Source: DASPLH01 sp035627675 (GTDB lineage: Bacteria; Acidobacteriota; Terriglobia; Terriglobales; Acidobacteriaceae). From it: DNA of 24,741 bases. A program made the position numbers and the translations under genes. Positions 8,586 through 15,513 of this stretch are shown one piece after another; positions within the stretch are counted from its first letter, which is position 1, and the number at the start of each line of letters is the position of its first letter. The notes under the pieces were generated by a model, which was not told where the DNA came from, did not search any database, and worked only from the letters and a program-made list of their open reading frames with translations. The stretch is taken from NCBI GenBank assembly GCA_035627675.1, contig DASPLH010000089.1:1-24741 (forward strand), written 5' to 3'.

Positions 8586-9854
8586 ATGCAGATTGGCGTG
8601 TACGGTTCGGGATATCTGGCAACGGTCGTATCGGCGTGCCTCGCAGACCTCGGCACCCCTGTCACCTGTTTCGACACCGATTCGGAGCGCGTCAAGGAAC
8701 TCGCGCAGGGAACGGTTGCGTTCTACGAAAAGAACCTCAGCGAGATCATTCGCCGCAATGTGCGGTCCAGCCGGTTGCGCTACAGCACCGAAGTGGATTC
8801 GCAGGCCGCACGGTCGCAGATCGTATTCGTCGCGCAGGACAGCGCGCGGGGACTGGAGCAGGCAGCGGTCCGGATCGCAGCCGTTGCGCCGGCCGAAGCG
8901 CCCATCGTGATCTGCACACCCTCGCCGGTCGGCACCGTGGCGCAGGTGGAGCGCCTGATCCGCGCCCGCAACCTCGATCACCCCGTCGTTTCGCATCCGC
9001 TGTTTCTGACGAACGGCTGCGCCGTGGAGGATTTCAACTGGCCCGACCGCGTGCTGCTCGGCACTCGCAGCTCGCAGGCCGTAGCCACGATCAAGGCTCT
9101 CTATCGCCCGCTGGTCATGCGCGGAGTTCCCGTCATCGTCACCAACTTCGAGACGGCCGAGCTGGTGCGCGAGGCCGGTACGGCATTTGTCGCCACGAAG
9201 ATTTCGTTCATCAACGAGCTCGCAGCGCTGTGCGAGCGCGTCAACGCCGACGCGAAAGATCTTGCGCTGGCTCTCGGACTCGACAAGCGCATCGCTCCGC
9301 GCTGCCTCACGCCGGGTGTGGAACTCGGCGGAGCTTTTGTCGAGGCCGACATGGATTCACTGGCCATGCTGGCGTCGGAGAACGGCGTCTCGTTGCGCAT
9401 CCTGGCTGCCGCGCGCGACGTGCAACGCGGCCACGCCGAACGGGTGGTCGAGAAGATTGCCACCGCCGTTCATAACCTCAGCGACAAGCGTGTCGGACTG
9501 CTTGGACTCTCGTTCAAGCCGCACACCAGTTCGGTGGCCGGCTCGGCCTCCATGGCGCTGGCGCGCGAGCTGGCCTCGAACGGCGCGACGGTCCACGCCT
9601 ACGATCCAGTCGCGATGCCGGAAGCCGAGCGCGAACTGCGCGACGGAGTCCGCTACTGCGAGAGCGCCTATGCCGCTGCCGAAGGAACCGATGCCCTGGT
9701 GGTGGGCACGGGCTGGCCGGAGTTTCGCGCGCTCGACTTCGCGCGACTGCGTCGCCTGGTGAAGCGCCCCATCATCGTCGACACCAAGAATCTGCTGGAC
9801 TGCGACCGCCTGCGCGGTCTTGGGTTCCAGTACATGGGAGTCGGACGAGCCTGA
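8586..9854 (+). CDS. UDP-glucose/nucleotide-sugar dehydrogenase homologue with altered active site
   Basis: The 422-residue protein has the full three-part UGDH layout: an N-terminal NAD domain (MQIGVYGSGYL, FDTD at 29-32, TPSPVGT at 111-117), a central helical domain (KISFINE at 205-211), and a C-terminal UDP-binding domain (LGLSFKPHT at 306-314, AYDPVAM, WPEF, VDTKN). Key residues are replaced. The GGSCFPKD motif reads GGAFVEAD (248-255), so the catalytic Cys is Phe251 and the following Lys is Ala254. The NPEFLREG motif reads HPLFLTNG, so its Glu is Leu139. The TDDxR element reads SSVA. Lys205, Asn210 and Asp255 remain. It is either a pseudoenzyme or has a different reaction. GAGG lies about 10 nt before the ATG. 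Confidence 0.85.
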   Translation: MQIGVYGSGYLATVVSACLADLGTPVTCFDTDSERVKELAQGTVAFYEKNLSEIIRRNVRSSRLRYSTEVDSQAARSQIVFVAQDSARGLEQAAVRIAAVAPAEAPIVICTPSPVGTVAQVERLIRARNLDHPVVSHPLFLTNGCAVEDFNWPDRVLLGTRSSQAVATIKALYRPLVMRGVPVIVTNFETAELVREAGTAFVATKISFINELAALCERVNADAKDLALALGLDKRIAPRCLTPGVELGGAFVEADMDSLAMLASENGVSLRILAAARDVQRGHAERVVEKIATAVHNLSDKRVGLLGLSFKPHTSSVAGSASMALARELASNGATVHAYDPVAMPEAERELRDGVRYCESAYAAAEGTDALVVGTGWPEFRALDFARLRRLVKRPIIVDTKNLLDCDRLRGLGFQYMGVGRA

Positions 9855-9897
9855 CTGTTTTCTCCGTCGCCTCCGAGTAAATCACCTGGAGTGCTTG

Positions 9898-9935
9898 CCC
9901 GGCGCGGTTCTTGGCCTCGCCGGGATTTTCTTTTT
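9898..9935 (+). terminator. Terminator after the UGDH-like gene
   Basis: CCCGGCG (9898-9904) and CGCCGGG (9918-9924) form a 7-bp stem, followed by ATTTTCTTTTT. It lies 43 nt after the stop. Confidence 0.75.
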
Positions 9936-9979
9936 ACGAATCGCGGGGAGCAGGGCCCCGCTCGCGTAGCTCGCAGCTC

Positions 9980-9988
9980 TGCTATAAT
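9980..9988 (+). promoter_or_regulatory. Extended -10 promoter of tRNA-His
   Basis: TGCTATAAT at 9980-9988 is a perfect extended -10 element ending 12 nt before the tRNA. No good -35 is seen; a GC-rich hairpin GCGGGG/CCCCGC (9943-9948/9956-9961) lies there instead. Confidence 0.65.
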
Positions 9989-10000
9989 CGACATCGGCAC

Positions 10001-10076
10001 GGTGGGTATAGTTCAGTGGTAGAACACCGGACTGTGGCTCCGGCTGTCGAGGGTTCGAATCCCTCTACCCACCCCA
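10001..10076 (+). tRNA. tRNA-His (anticodon GTG)
   Basis: A complete cloverleaf. The acceptor GTGGGTA (10002-10008) pairs with TACCCAC (10066-10072). The extra G-1 at 10001 faces the discriminator C at 10073, the hallmark of tRNA-His. The anticodon loop CTGTGGC has GTG at 10034-10036 and is flanked by CCGGA/TCCGG. The T arm is GAGGG-TTCGAAT-CCCTC. The CCA end is encoded (10074-10076). Confidence 0.98.
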
Positions 10077-10084
10077 AAAAGTTT

Positions 10085-10115
10085 GCGCCGACCTTCGGGT
10101 CGGCGCTCTGTTTTT
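10085..10115 (+). terminator. Terminator of tRNA-His
   Basis: GCGCCGACC (10085-10093), loop TTCG, GGTCGGCGC (10098-10106), then TCTGTTTTT. A perfect 9-bp stem 8 nt after the tRNA. Confidence 0.92.
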
Positions 10116-10127
10116 GACCGTTAACGG

Positions 10128-10355
10128 CTAGTTCGATCCCCAGCCGCATCCGCCCGAGCCGCAGCTGCCGCCGGGCGCGCCGCATGGCGCCTTGGGCAGG
10201 GAAGAGCTGCCCGGCTTCGCGTTCACCGCGAAACTCGACAGCTGCTTCTCGAGTTTCCGGCTCTTGCAGCCAGGACACTCGGGAGCATCGGATCCAATCT
10301 GGATGGCCTCGAACTTGCGACCGCAATCGTTGCAGATGTATTCAAAGATAGGCAT
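10128..10355 (-). CDS. FmdB-family zinc-ribbon protein
   Basis: The 75-residue protein begins MPIFEYICNDCGRKFE, the standard FmdB opening, which fixes the start at 10355. Two CxxC knuckles (C8/C11 and C27/C30) form the zinc ribbon, and the tail is Gly/Cys-rich (C58, C65, C70). FmdB proteins are small putative regulatory or metal-binding proteins of unclear role, named for an association with formamidase/amidase genes; no such neighbour is present. The gene diverges from the YheT-like hydrolase, and a TATAAT box (10394-10389 on the minus strand) lies about 34 nt before the start. Confidence 0.88.
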   Translation of the reverse strand: MPIFEYICNDCGRKFEAIQIGSDAPECPGCKSRKLEKQLSSFAVNAKPGSSSLPKAPCGAPGGSCGSGGCGWGSN

Positions 10356-10388
10356 ACGGAATCTCAATCCAGGTCAGCTGGTACATTC

Positions 10389-10396
10389 ATTATAAA
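10389..10396. promoter_or_regulatory. AT-rich box giving -10 elements on both strands
   Basis: ATTATAAA contains TATAAT on the minus strand (10394-10389), suitably placed for fmdB. It contains TATAAA on the plus strand (10391-10396), which overlaps the ATG of the hydrolase gene and therefore could not serve that start. Confidence 0.45.
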
Positions 10397-11433
10397 TGGG
10401 TACGAGTCACAATCCATCCGGTCCTGACGGCTTTCGCCCGCGCCGCTGGCTGCGCGGCGGGCACCTCCAGACACTCGCCGGCAACTTCCTGCCGCGCAGG
10501 CACGCGCTGCCCGCGCCCGAAGAGCGCCTTTTTCAGGTCGAGGAAGAGGTGCAGGTGCTTTGCCACTGCCACTGGCAGCCCAACCGCAGCGAGCGTCCGA
10601 CGCTGATGATCGTCCACGGACTCGAGGGCTCGAGCAACTCGCACTACGTTCTCGGCACCGGCAGCAAGGCGTTCGCGTTGGGGTGGAACGTCGTCCGCAT
10701 GAACATTCGCAACTGTGGCGGCACGGAACTGCTCACGCCGACCCTGTATCACTCCGGCCTCTCCGATGACATCAAGGCCGTGATCCAGACGCTGATCGAG
10801 CAGGATTCGCTTCCGCAGGTCGCCATCGCCGGGTTCTCGATGGGCGGCAACCAGGTGCTGAAATGCGTCGGCGAGTGGGGGACGGACGCACCGCCGCAGC
10901 TCATCGCCGCCTGCGGAATCTCGCCCGCTTGCGACCTCTCGATCTCCGCCGACGAAATTCATCGCCCGGTAAACCGCGTGTACGAGTGGTGGTTCCTCGT
11001 CGGACTGCGCCGCCGCATGCGCCTTAAAGCCAGCCTGTTCCCGGGCCGGTACGATACGGAACTGCTGCGGAAAGCGAACTCCATCCGCTCCTTCGACGAA
11101 TACATCACGGCGCATTACATGGGCTTCGAAAGCGCCGAGGACTACTACACGAAGGCAAGTTCATCGAGAGTTGTCGATCGCATCGCCGTGCCCACGCTCG
11201 TGCTCCACTCCAAGGACGATCCGTTCATCAAGGTCTCAGCCGAGACCGCGGCGAAGCTGCGCGCCAACCCGAACGTGACCTACGTCGAGACCGAACACGG
11301 CGGCCACTGTGCGTTCCTCGCCGATCCGCGCGACGGTTACGACGGGCGCTGGGCCGAGGCGCAAATCATCGGATTCCTGCAACAGGTCGTCAGCCGTCAA
11401 AGCGAGCAGCGGGCGGGACTCGCGCGCCAGTAG
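10396..11433 (+). CDS. Alpha/beta hydrolase, YheT/EMB8 family
   Basis: The 345-residue protein has the family's N-terminal PRRWLRGGHLQTLAGNFLPRR signature (about 15-35). It is followed by HGLEGSSNSHY (74-84, oxyanion region), the nucleophile elbow GFSMGGN with Ser148, the acid Asp in SKDDPF (274-275) and the base His in HGGHC (His304). Members are intracellular esterase-like hydrolases whose natural substrate is poorly defined. No SD is present and no alternative ATG occurs before the catalytic core, so the ATG at 10396 is kept. The unknown 196-aa gene follows after 17 nt and is probably co-transcribed. Confidence 0.88.
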   Translation: MGTSHNPSGPDGFRPRRWLRGGHLQTLAGNFLPRRHALPAPEERLFQVEEEVQVLCHCHWQPNRSERPTLMIVHGLEGSSNSHYVLGTGSKAFALGWNVVRMNIRNCGGTELLTPTLYHSGLSDDIKAVIQTLIEQDSLPQVAIAGFSMGGNQVLKCVGEWGTDAPPQLIAACGISPACDLSISADEIHRPVNRVYEWWFLVGLRRRMRLKASLFPGRYDTELLRKANSIRSFDEYITAHYMGFESAEDYYTKASSSRVVDRIAVPTLVLHSKDDPFIKVSAETAAKLRANPNVTYVETEHGGHCAFLADPRDGYDGRWAEAQIIGFLQQVVSRQSEQRAGLARQ

Positions 11434-11450
11434 CTTCCGCGCACAAACGC

Positions 11451-12041
11451 ATGGATGCCGATTACAGCGTCGAACTCGGCCCCGGCGATCCCTCGCTGGA
11501 ACTGCCGTGGCGCTCGGATGACGGCGCGCTCCAATACCACGATCTCAAGCGCCACCCCGAACTCCTGCTGTATGTGGACGAGGCGAACCGCTACCCGGAG
11601 CTTGCGCGCTTTCTCTCGTCTTTGAATTCGTTTACATCGATCTTCGCCACGGCCAAATGCGACGTCTGGGCGGAAGGAGAACTCAGCGAAGCCGAAGAGA
11701 TCTATGGAGCCCCCCTGAAATTCGGCGGCTACGTGGACCTCTTGCTTGAGGATGGCTGTGCGATGCGCAACGACTTCGAGGGCCACGAACGGCTGTCGCG
11801 GCGCGCGGTGGAACTGCTGGCGAAGGCTCCCGAGATTTCGGCGGCCGCCGAGTTCATCATTCGCCGATGCTACTTCCAGGAGTCCGGTGACGCCGCCGCG
11901 GGCTACTACTGGACGGCCTACATCTTCGGCTACGGGGATGACGAGAGAGACGCCCGGAAGCGCTGGGCCATAGCGCTGGAGGTCGTCCAGAATGCGCTGC
12001 TGCAGGTCTCGGCCGAGACGCGCCGCGCCGCGTCGAAGTGA
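11451..12041 (+). CDS. Protein of unknown function, downstream of the YheT-like gene
   Basis: A 196-residue, acidic, soluble protein with no signal peptide or membrane segment; I recognise no family. The first half is mixed (SLELPWRSDDGALQYHDL), and the second half is helical and rich in aromatic and acidic residues (CYFQESGDAAAGYYWTAYIFGYGDDE). It starts 17 nt after the hydrolase stop without an obvious SD, which suggests translational reinitiation. Codon use resembles its neighbours, supporting a real gene. Confidence 0.65.
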   Translation: MDADYSVELGPGDPSLELPWRSDDGALQYHDLKRHPELLLYVDEANRYPELARFLSSLNSFTSIFATAKCDVWAEGELSEAEEIYGAPLKFGGYVDLLLEDGCAMRNDFEGHERLSRRAVELLAKAPEISAAAEFIIRRCYFQESGDAAAGYYWTAYIFGYGDDERDARKRWAIALEVVQNALLQVSAETRRAASK

Positions 12042-12167
12042 AGATGGCAGTCGCGCGCGATGTCCGCCGTAGCCTCAGGGTCAGGGATCAGGAAAGTAGT
12101 AGGGTCTCCGCAGCCCACTCACGCTAGAATAGAGGAGGCCGCGCCGCCAGGCGCAAGGCCAGCGTGT

Positions 12168-12244
12168 GGGAGCGTAGCTCAGTTGGATAGAGCATCTGCC
12201 TTCTAAGCAGAGGGTCGCAGGTTCGAATCCTGCCGCTCCTACCA
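12168..12244 (+). tRNA. tRNA-Arg (anticodon TCT)
   Basis: A 77-nt cloverleaf. The acceptor GGGAGCG (12168-12174) pairs with CGCTCCT (12234-12240), with a G1-T72 wobble. The D arm is GCTC-AGTTGGATA-GAGC. The anticodon arm TCTGC-CTTCTAA-GCAGA has TCT at 12202-12204. The T arm is GCAGG-TTCGAAT-CCTGC. Discriminator A is followed by an encoded CCA (12242-12244). A TAGAAT -10-like box lies at 12125-12130. No terminator separates it from ldh, 34 nt downstream. Confidence 0.97.
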
Positions 12245-12278
12245 CTCCTCTTGCCCAGTCCCTTGCTAAACTCTCCCG

Positions 12279-13223
12279 ATGGCAAGCCCGAGTCGTGTTG
12301 CTGTTGTGGGCCTGGGGAATGTGGGTGCGAGCTTTGCTTATGCGCTGCTGCTGAGCGGGTTGGCGGCAGAGATCGTCCTGATCGACGTTAACCGCGCCAA
12401 GTCCGAGGGCGAAGCGATGGACCTCAACCATGCGGTCCCGTTCGCCAAGCCCACTCGTGTCTGGGCCGGAGACTACCCTGACTGTGCTGGAGCGGCCGTC
12501 ACGGTTGTCACCGCGGGAGCCAACCAGAAGCCGGGCGAGACTCGTCGCGATCTGCTGGATCGAAATACGGCGATATTCAAGGCGATCATTCCCGAAGTTG
12601 TCGAACACAACCCGAACGGCGTGATCGTGGTCGCCACCAATCCTGTCGATGTCCTGACCTACATCTCCTGCAAGCTCTCCGGGCTGCCTGCTTCGAAGAT
12701 CATCGGTTCCGGGACGATCCTCGACACGGCGCGCTTCCGCTACCTGCTCTCGCAGCAGTTCGCGGTGGACGCGCGCAGCGTGCACGCCTTCATCATCGGC
12801 GAGCACGGAGACAGTGAAGTTCCGGTGTGGTCGTTGGCCAACATCGCCGGAATGCGGCTGCATGACTACTGCCGCATGCAGCACGTGCAGTGCGACGACC
12901 AGTCGTTGGAGAGCATCTTCGACCAGACGCGGGACGCCGCGTACCAGATCATCGAGCGCAAAGGCGCGACGTACTACGCCGTTGCCGCGGGGCTCATGCG
13001 AATCGTCGAGGCGATCCTGCGCGACCAGCGCACCGTGCTCTCCGTCTCCAGCTTCATGACCGGACAGTACGGGCTCACCGACGTGTGTCTCAGCCTGCCG
13101 GCGGTGATCCACCACGAGGGGATCGAGCGCGTGCTGGAGATGCCCCTTACGCCGGAAGAAGCGCAAAAGCTCAGGGCTTCGGCCGATGTGCTGAAGCAGA
13201 TGATCGCGGGGATCAGGGCGTGA
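12279..13223 (+). CDS. ldh: L-lactate dehydrogenase
   Basis: The 314-residue cytoplasmic NAD-dependent enzyme interconverts pyruvate and L-lactate. It has GLGNVGASFA (11-20, NAD loop), DVN after beta-2, and GANQKPGETRRDLL with Gln83 at the substrate-specificity position (Gln marks lactate rather than malate dehydrogenase) and Arg89 on the mobile loop. ATNPVDVLTY, the active-site Asp149 and Arg152 in ILDTARFR, and the catalytic His176 in GEHGDSEVPVW are all intact. It starts 34 nt after tRNA-Arg with no visible promoter or SD. Its last 11 bp overlap the convergent histidine kinase gene. Confidence 0.95.
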   Translation: MASPSRVAVVGLGNVGASFAYALLLSGLAAEIVLIDVNRAKSEGEAMDLNHAVPFAKPTRVWAGDYPDCAGAAVTVVTAGANQKPGETRRDLLDRNTAIFKAIIPEVVEHNPNGVIVVATNPVDVLTYISCKLSGLPASKIIGSGTILDTARFRYLLSQQFAVDARSVHAFIIGEHGDSEVPVWSLANIAGMRLHDYCRMQHVQCDDQSLESIFDQTRDAAYQIIERKGATYYAVAAGLMRIVEAILRDQRTVLSVSSFMTGQYGLTDVCLSLPAVIHHEGIERVLEMPLTPEEAQKLRASADVLKQMIAGIRA

Positions 13224-14985
13224 GCTGCCTGGATCCTGCGCCGCCCTTGAAGTCTCCGTTCAGGATGGTCCGAAGTCGAATGAGCAGGTTCTCTGGAGTG
13301 ACGGGCTTCTCGATGACGTAGGACGAGGGCACCGTCTGGAGCTGTGCTGGCTCTGCATATCCGGACATGAAGGCGATCTTCGTCGAGGGACGTTCGCGCC
13401 GCACCAAGTCGGCCAGCTCCGCGCCACTCAGCCCCGGCATGACCATGTCGGTCAGCAGCAGGTCGATGCATCCCGACGTTCGGGATATGTTCAGCGCCTC
13501 GTCTGCGTTGCCCGCTTCCAGCACGGTGTAGCCGTGCGATTCGAGGATCATTTTGGTCAGGGTTCTCAGGCCGGATTCATCTTCCACCAGCAGCACGGTC
13601 TCAGATCCGCTGACATCGCCCGGCGCCGCCTCTTGCCGCGGTTCCGCTGCGGGAACGTCGCTGTCGAGGACCGGGAAGTAGATGTCGAACGCCGTTCCAA
13701 CTCCCAGTTCGCTGTCCACTTCGATGAAGCCGCCATTCTGGCGCACGATGCCGTACACCGTCGAAAGGCCAAGGCCTGTTCCGTGCCCGGCGGGCTTCGT
13801 CGTGAAGAACGGCTCAAAGATTCGGTTCTTGATGTTTGCGTCGATTCCAGTGCCGGAGTCTGCAACACGCAACCTCGCGTACCAGCCAGGCTTTGCAGAG
13901 TGCGCGGCGGCGGTTTTCTCTTCCACTGCGGACTGAGAAGTCTCCACGCGCAGGATGCCGCCGTTGGGCATGGCGTCCCTTGCATTCGCCGCGAGATTCA
14001 TCATGATCTGTTCGATGTGTCCGGTACCCACTCTCACCGGAAGCGGTTGCGCGGCGCAGGAAACGACCAGCTTGATGTCTTCTCCGATGACGCGCGGCAG
14101 AACCGACGAGAAGTCTTTGACGGTTGCGCACAGGTCCAGCAGTTCCGGCACTGCCACTTCCTTGCGGCTGAAGGCGAGCAACTGGCGAATCAATACTGTG
14201 GCGCGATTCGAAGCGTTCAGGATCTCGGCAGCGGAGTTGCGTCCCTGGCTGTTGCGTGGCAGCGATTTCTCCAGCAGCGATGCGTATCCGATGATGACGC
14301 CGAGCAGGTTATTGAAGTCGTGCGCGATGCCACCGGCGAATCTTCCCACGGCGTCGAGCTTCTGCGAGTGCCGCAGTTCCTCTTCCAGCCGCTTGCGTTC
14401 GCTGATATCGATCACTACGGCGAAGGACGCGACGTACTTTCCGTTTTCGTCGAACAGCGGAGAGGCCGAGACCATCGCCGGCATCTCCCTTCCGTCGCTC
14501 GTGAGCAAGTTGATGTCGTAGCGATCCGGTTTGCCTTGGCGCCGTTCCGCCAGTTTCTGCCTGATAAGCGGGCGCGCGGCCGGCGGCACCACGTGTTCCA
14601 TGGGCATGCCGACCGCGGAGTCATACCCGAGCATCGTCGCAAATTGCCGGTTGTGGAACGTGATCCGGTCGTCCGAACCGATGCGGCACACGCCTTCAGT
14701 GGTGCTCTCGATCAGCGCGCGGTAGAGACGGTCGCTTTCTTCCCGCAGCTTCTCAACTCGCTGGGCTCGCCGCAACAGCCTGTTCACCATCAGGTAGAGA
14801 AGAGCCGCCGTCACTGCAACGAACAACGCACCCTTCAGTGTTTGTACGAGAGCGATGTGGACTACGCCGAGGCGTTCGAGAATGGCGTCGGAAGCGGCGA
14901 TCCATAGCATCGAGACAATTGCGTACGCGAGGGCGATCCTCGCGGGTCCCGCGGCGATACTGCTTCTGAACTGCTGTTTGTCCAT
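13213..14985 (-). CDS. Membrane hybrid histidine kinase (PAS-HisKA-HATPase-REC)
   Basis: The protein has 590 residues from ATG 14985. Two N-terminal membrane helices (about 17-35 and 47-67) leave only a short loop outside, so sensing is probably cytoplasmic through the PAS domain (about 83-195, ending DISERKR). HisKA has His222 in GGIAHDFNNLLG. The ATPase has the N box (NLAANARDAM), G1 (DSGTGID), F box (FEPFFTTK) and G2 (GHGTGLGLS). A C-terminal receiver has acidic ED(468-469), Asp513 in LLTDMVMP and Lys560. The phosphate can thus pass to an attached receiver; no output regulator is adjacent. AAGGGA lies almost against the ATG. The 76-residue upstream in-frame extension lacks protein character and is excluded. 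Confidence 0.9.
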   Translation of the reverse strand: MDKQQFRSSIAAGPARIALAYAIVSMLWIAASDAILERLGVVHIALVQTLKGALFVAVTAALLYLMVNRLLRRAQRVEKLREESDRLYRALIESTTEGVCRIGSDDRITFHNRQFATMLGYDSAVGMPMEHVVPPAARPLIRQKLAERRQGKPDRYDINLLTSDGREMPAMVSASPLFDENGKYVASFAVVIDISERKRLEEELRHSQKLDAVGRFAGGIAHDFNNLLGVIIGYASLLEKSLPRNSQGRNSAAEILNASNRATVLIRQLLAFSRKEVAVPELLDLCATVKDFSSVLPRVIGEDIKLVVSCAAQPLPVRVGTGHIEQIMMNLAANARDAMPNGGILRVETSQSAVEEKTAAAHSAKPGWYARLRVADSGTGIDANIKNRIFEPFFTTKPAGHGTGLGLSTVYGIVRQNGGFIEVDSELGVGTAFDIYFPVLDSDVPAAEPRQEAAPGDVSGSETVLLVEDESGLRTLTKMILESHGYTVLEAGNADEALNISRTSGCIDLLLTDMVMPGLSGAELADLVRRERPSTKIAFMSGYAEPAQLQTVPSSYVIEKPVTPENLLIRLRTILNGDFKGGAGSRQLTP

Positions 14986-15144
14986 TCCCTTAGCGAGTGG
15001 TTGCTGCCTTGGGTTGATTATGACACCTGGACCGAAGCAGCTCCACACGGATTCCGGGAATAATTCGGGCGATTCCCCACAAGCGGCAACCAGCAAGGAT
15101 TTCGTAGCGCTTCTCGGTCGGATATACGACGGAAGGAGTTGGCG

Positions 15145-15513
15145 ATGAGCATGATGGCGACCCGATACGAAGGCGCAAAGCCGCATGCGGCGCACATGGC
15201 TTGCGCAAAGCATGCGCGCAGGGCCGGTAAACGGACACTACTTGTTGAAACTGATGGTGACCTCGGCGACACGCTCCACCGGCGTCACATCCGGCGGCAG
15301 CGGCGAGTATTTCCATCTCCTTACGGCCGCGAGCACCGAGTCGTGAAAGATCGGGTTCCCGTCAACAATCGTGGCCTTGGATACGCTTCCGTCCGGACGC
15401 ACGGTGAGTGCTACGACAACCTTCCCCGACACCTTCATCGTCCTCGCCATGGGAGGGAATACGGGCGTCACCCGCGAGATCAGTTGCGGAGGATCGATGG
15501 GCTTCGATTCTGA
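15145..15513 (+). CDS. Possible small ORF with strong SD, antisense to the TonB fusion gene
   Basis: ATG 15145 is preceded by GGAAGGAG with 6-nt spacing, the best SD in this part of the window. It opens a 122-codon frame beginning MSMMATRYEGAKPHAAHMA. The first 31 codons lie in the gap between two minus-strand genes; the rest runs antisense to the C-terminal TonB coding region, where its composition is Arg/His-rich as expected of a shadow frame. It may be a truncated remnant, a short leader peptide or chance. Confidence 0.2.
   Translation: MSMMATRYEGAKPHAAHMACAKHARRAGKRTLLVETDGDLGDTLHRRHIRRQRRVFPSPYGREHRVVKDRVPVNNRGLGYASVRTHGECYDNLPRHLHRPRHGREYGRHPRDQLRRIDGLRF

Noticed and set aside
12081..13166. 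Minus-strand ORF across tRNA-Arg and ldh
   Set aside because: It reads through a tRNA (giving the typical GFEPATLCLEG artefact) and is antisense to ldh.
12279..13223. Malate dehydrogenase as alternative for ldh
   Set aside because: Gln83 in GANQKPGETR is at the specificity position, where malate dehydrogenases have Arg.
13534..14907. Long plus-strand ORF of 457 codons
   Set aside because: Antisense to the histidine kinase, whose motifs are all intact.
14986..15213. 76-residue N-terminal extension of the histidine kinase
   Set aside because: It lacks protein-like composition, and the kinase begins sensibly at MDKQQF with two membrane helices after it.
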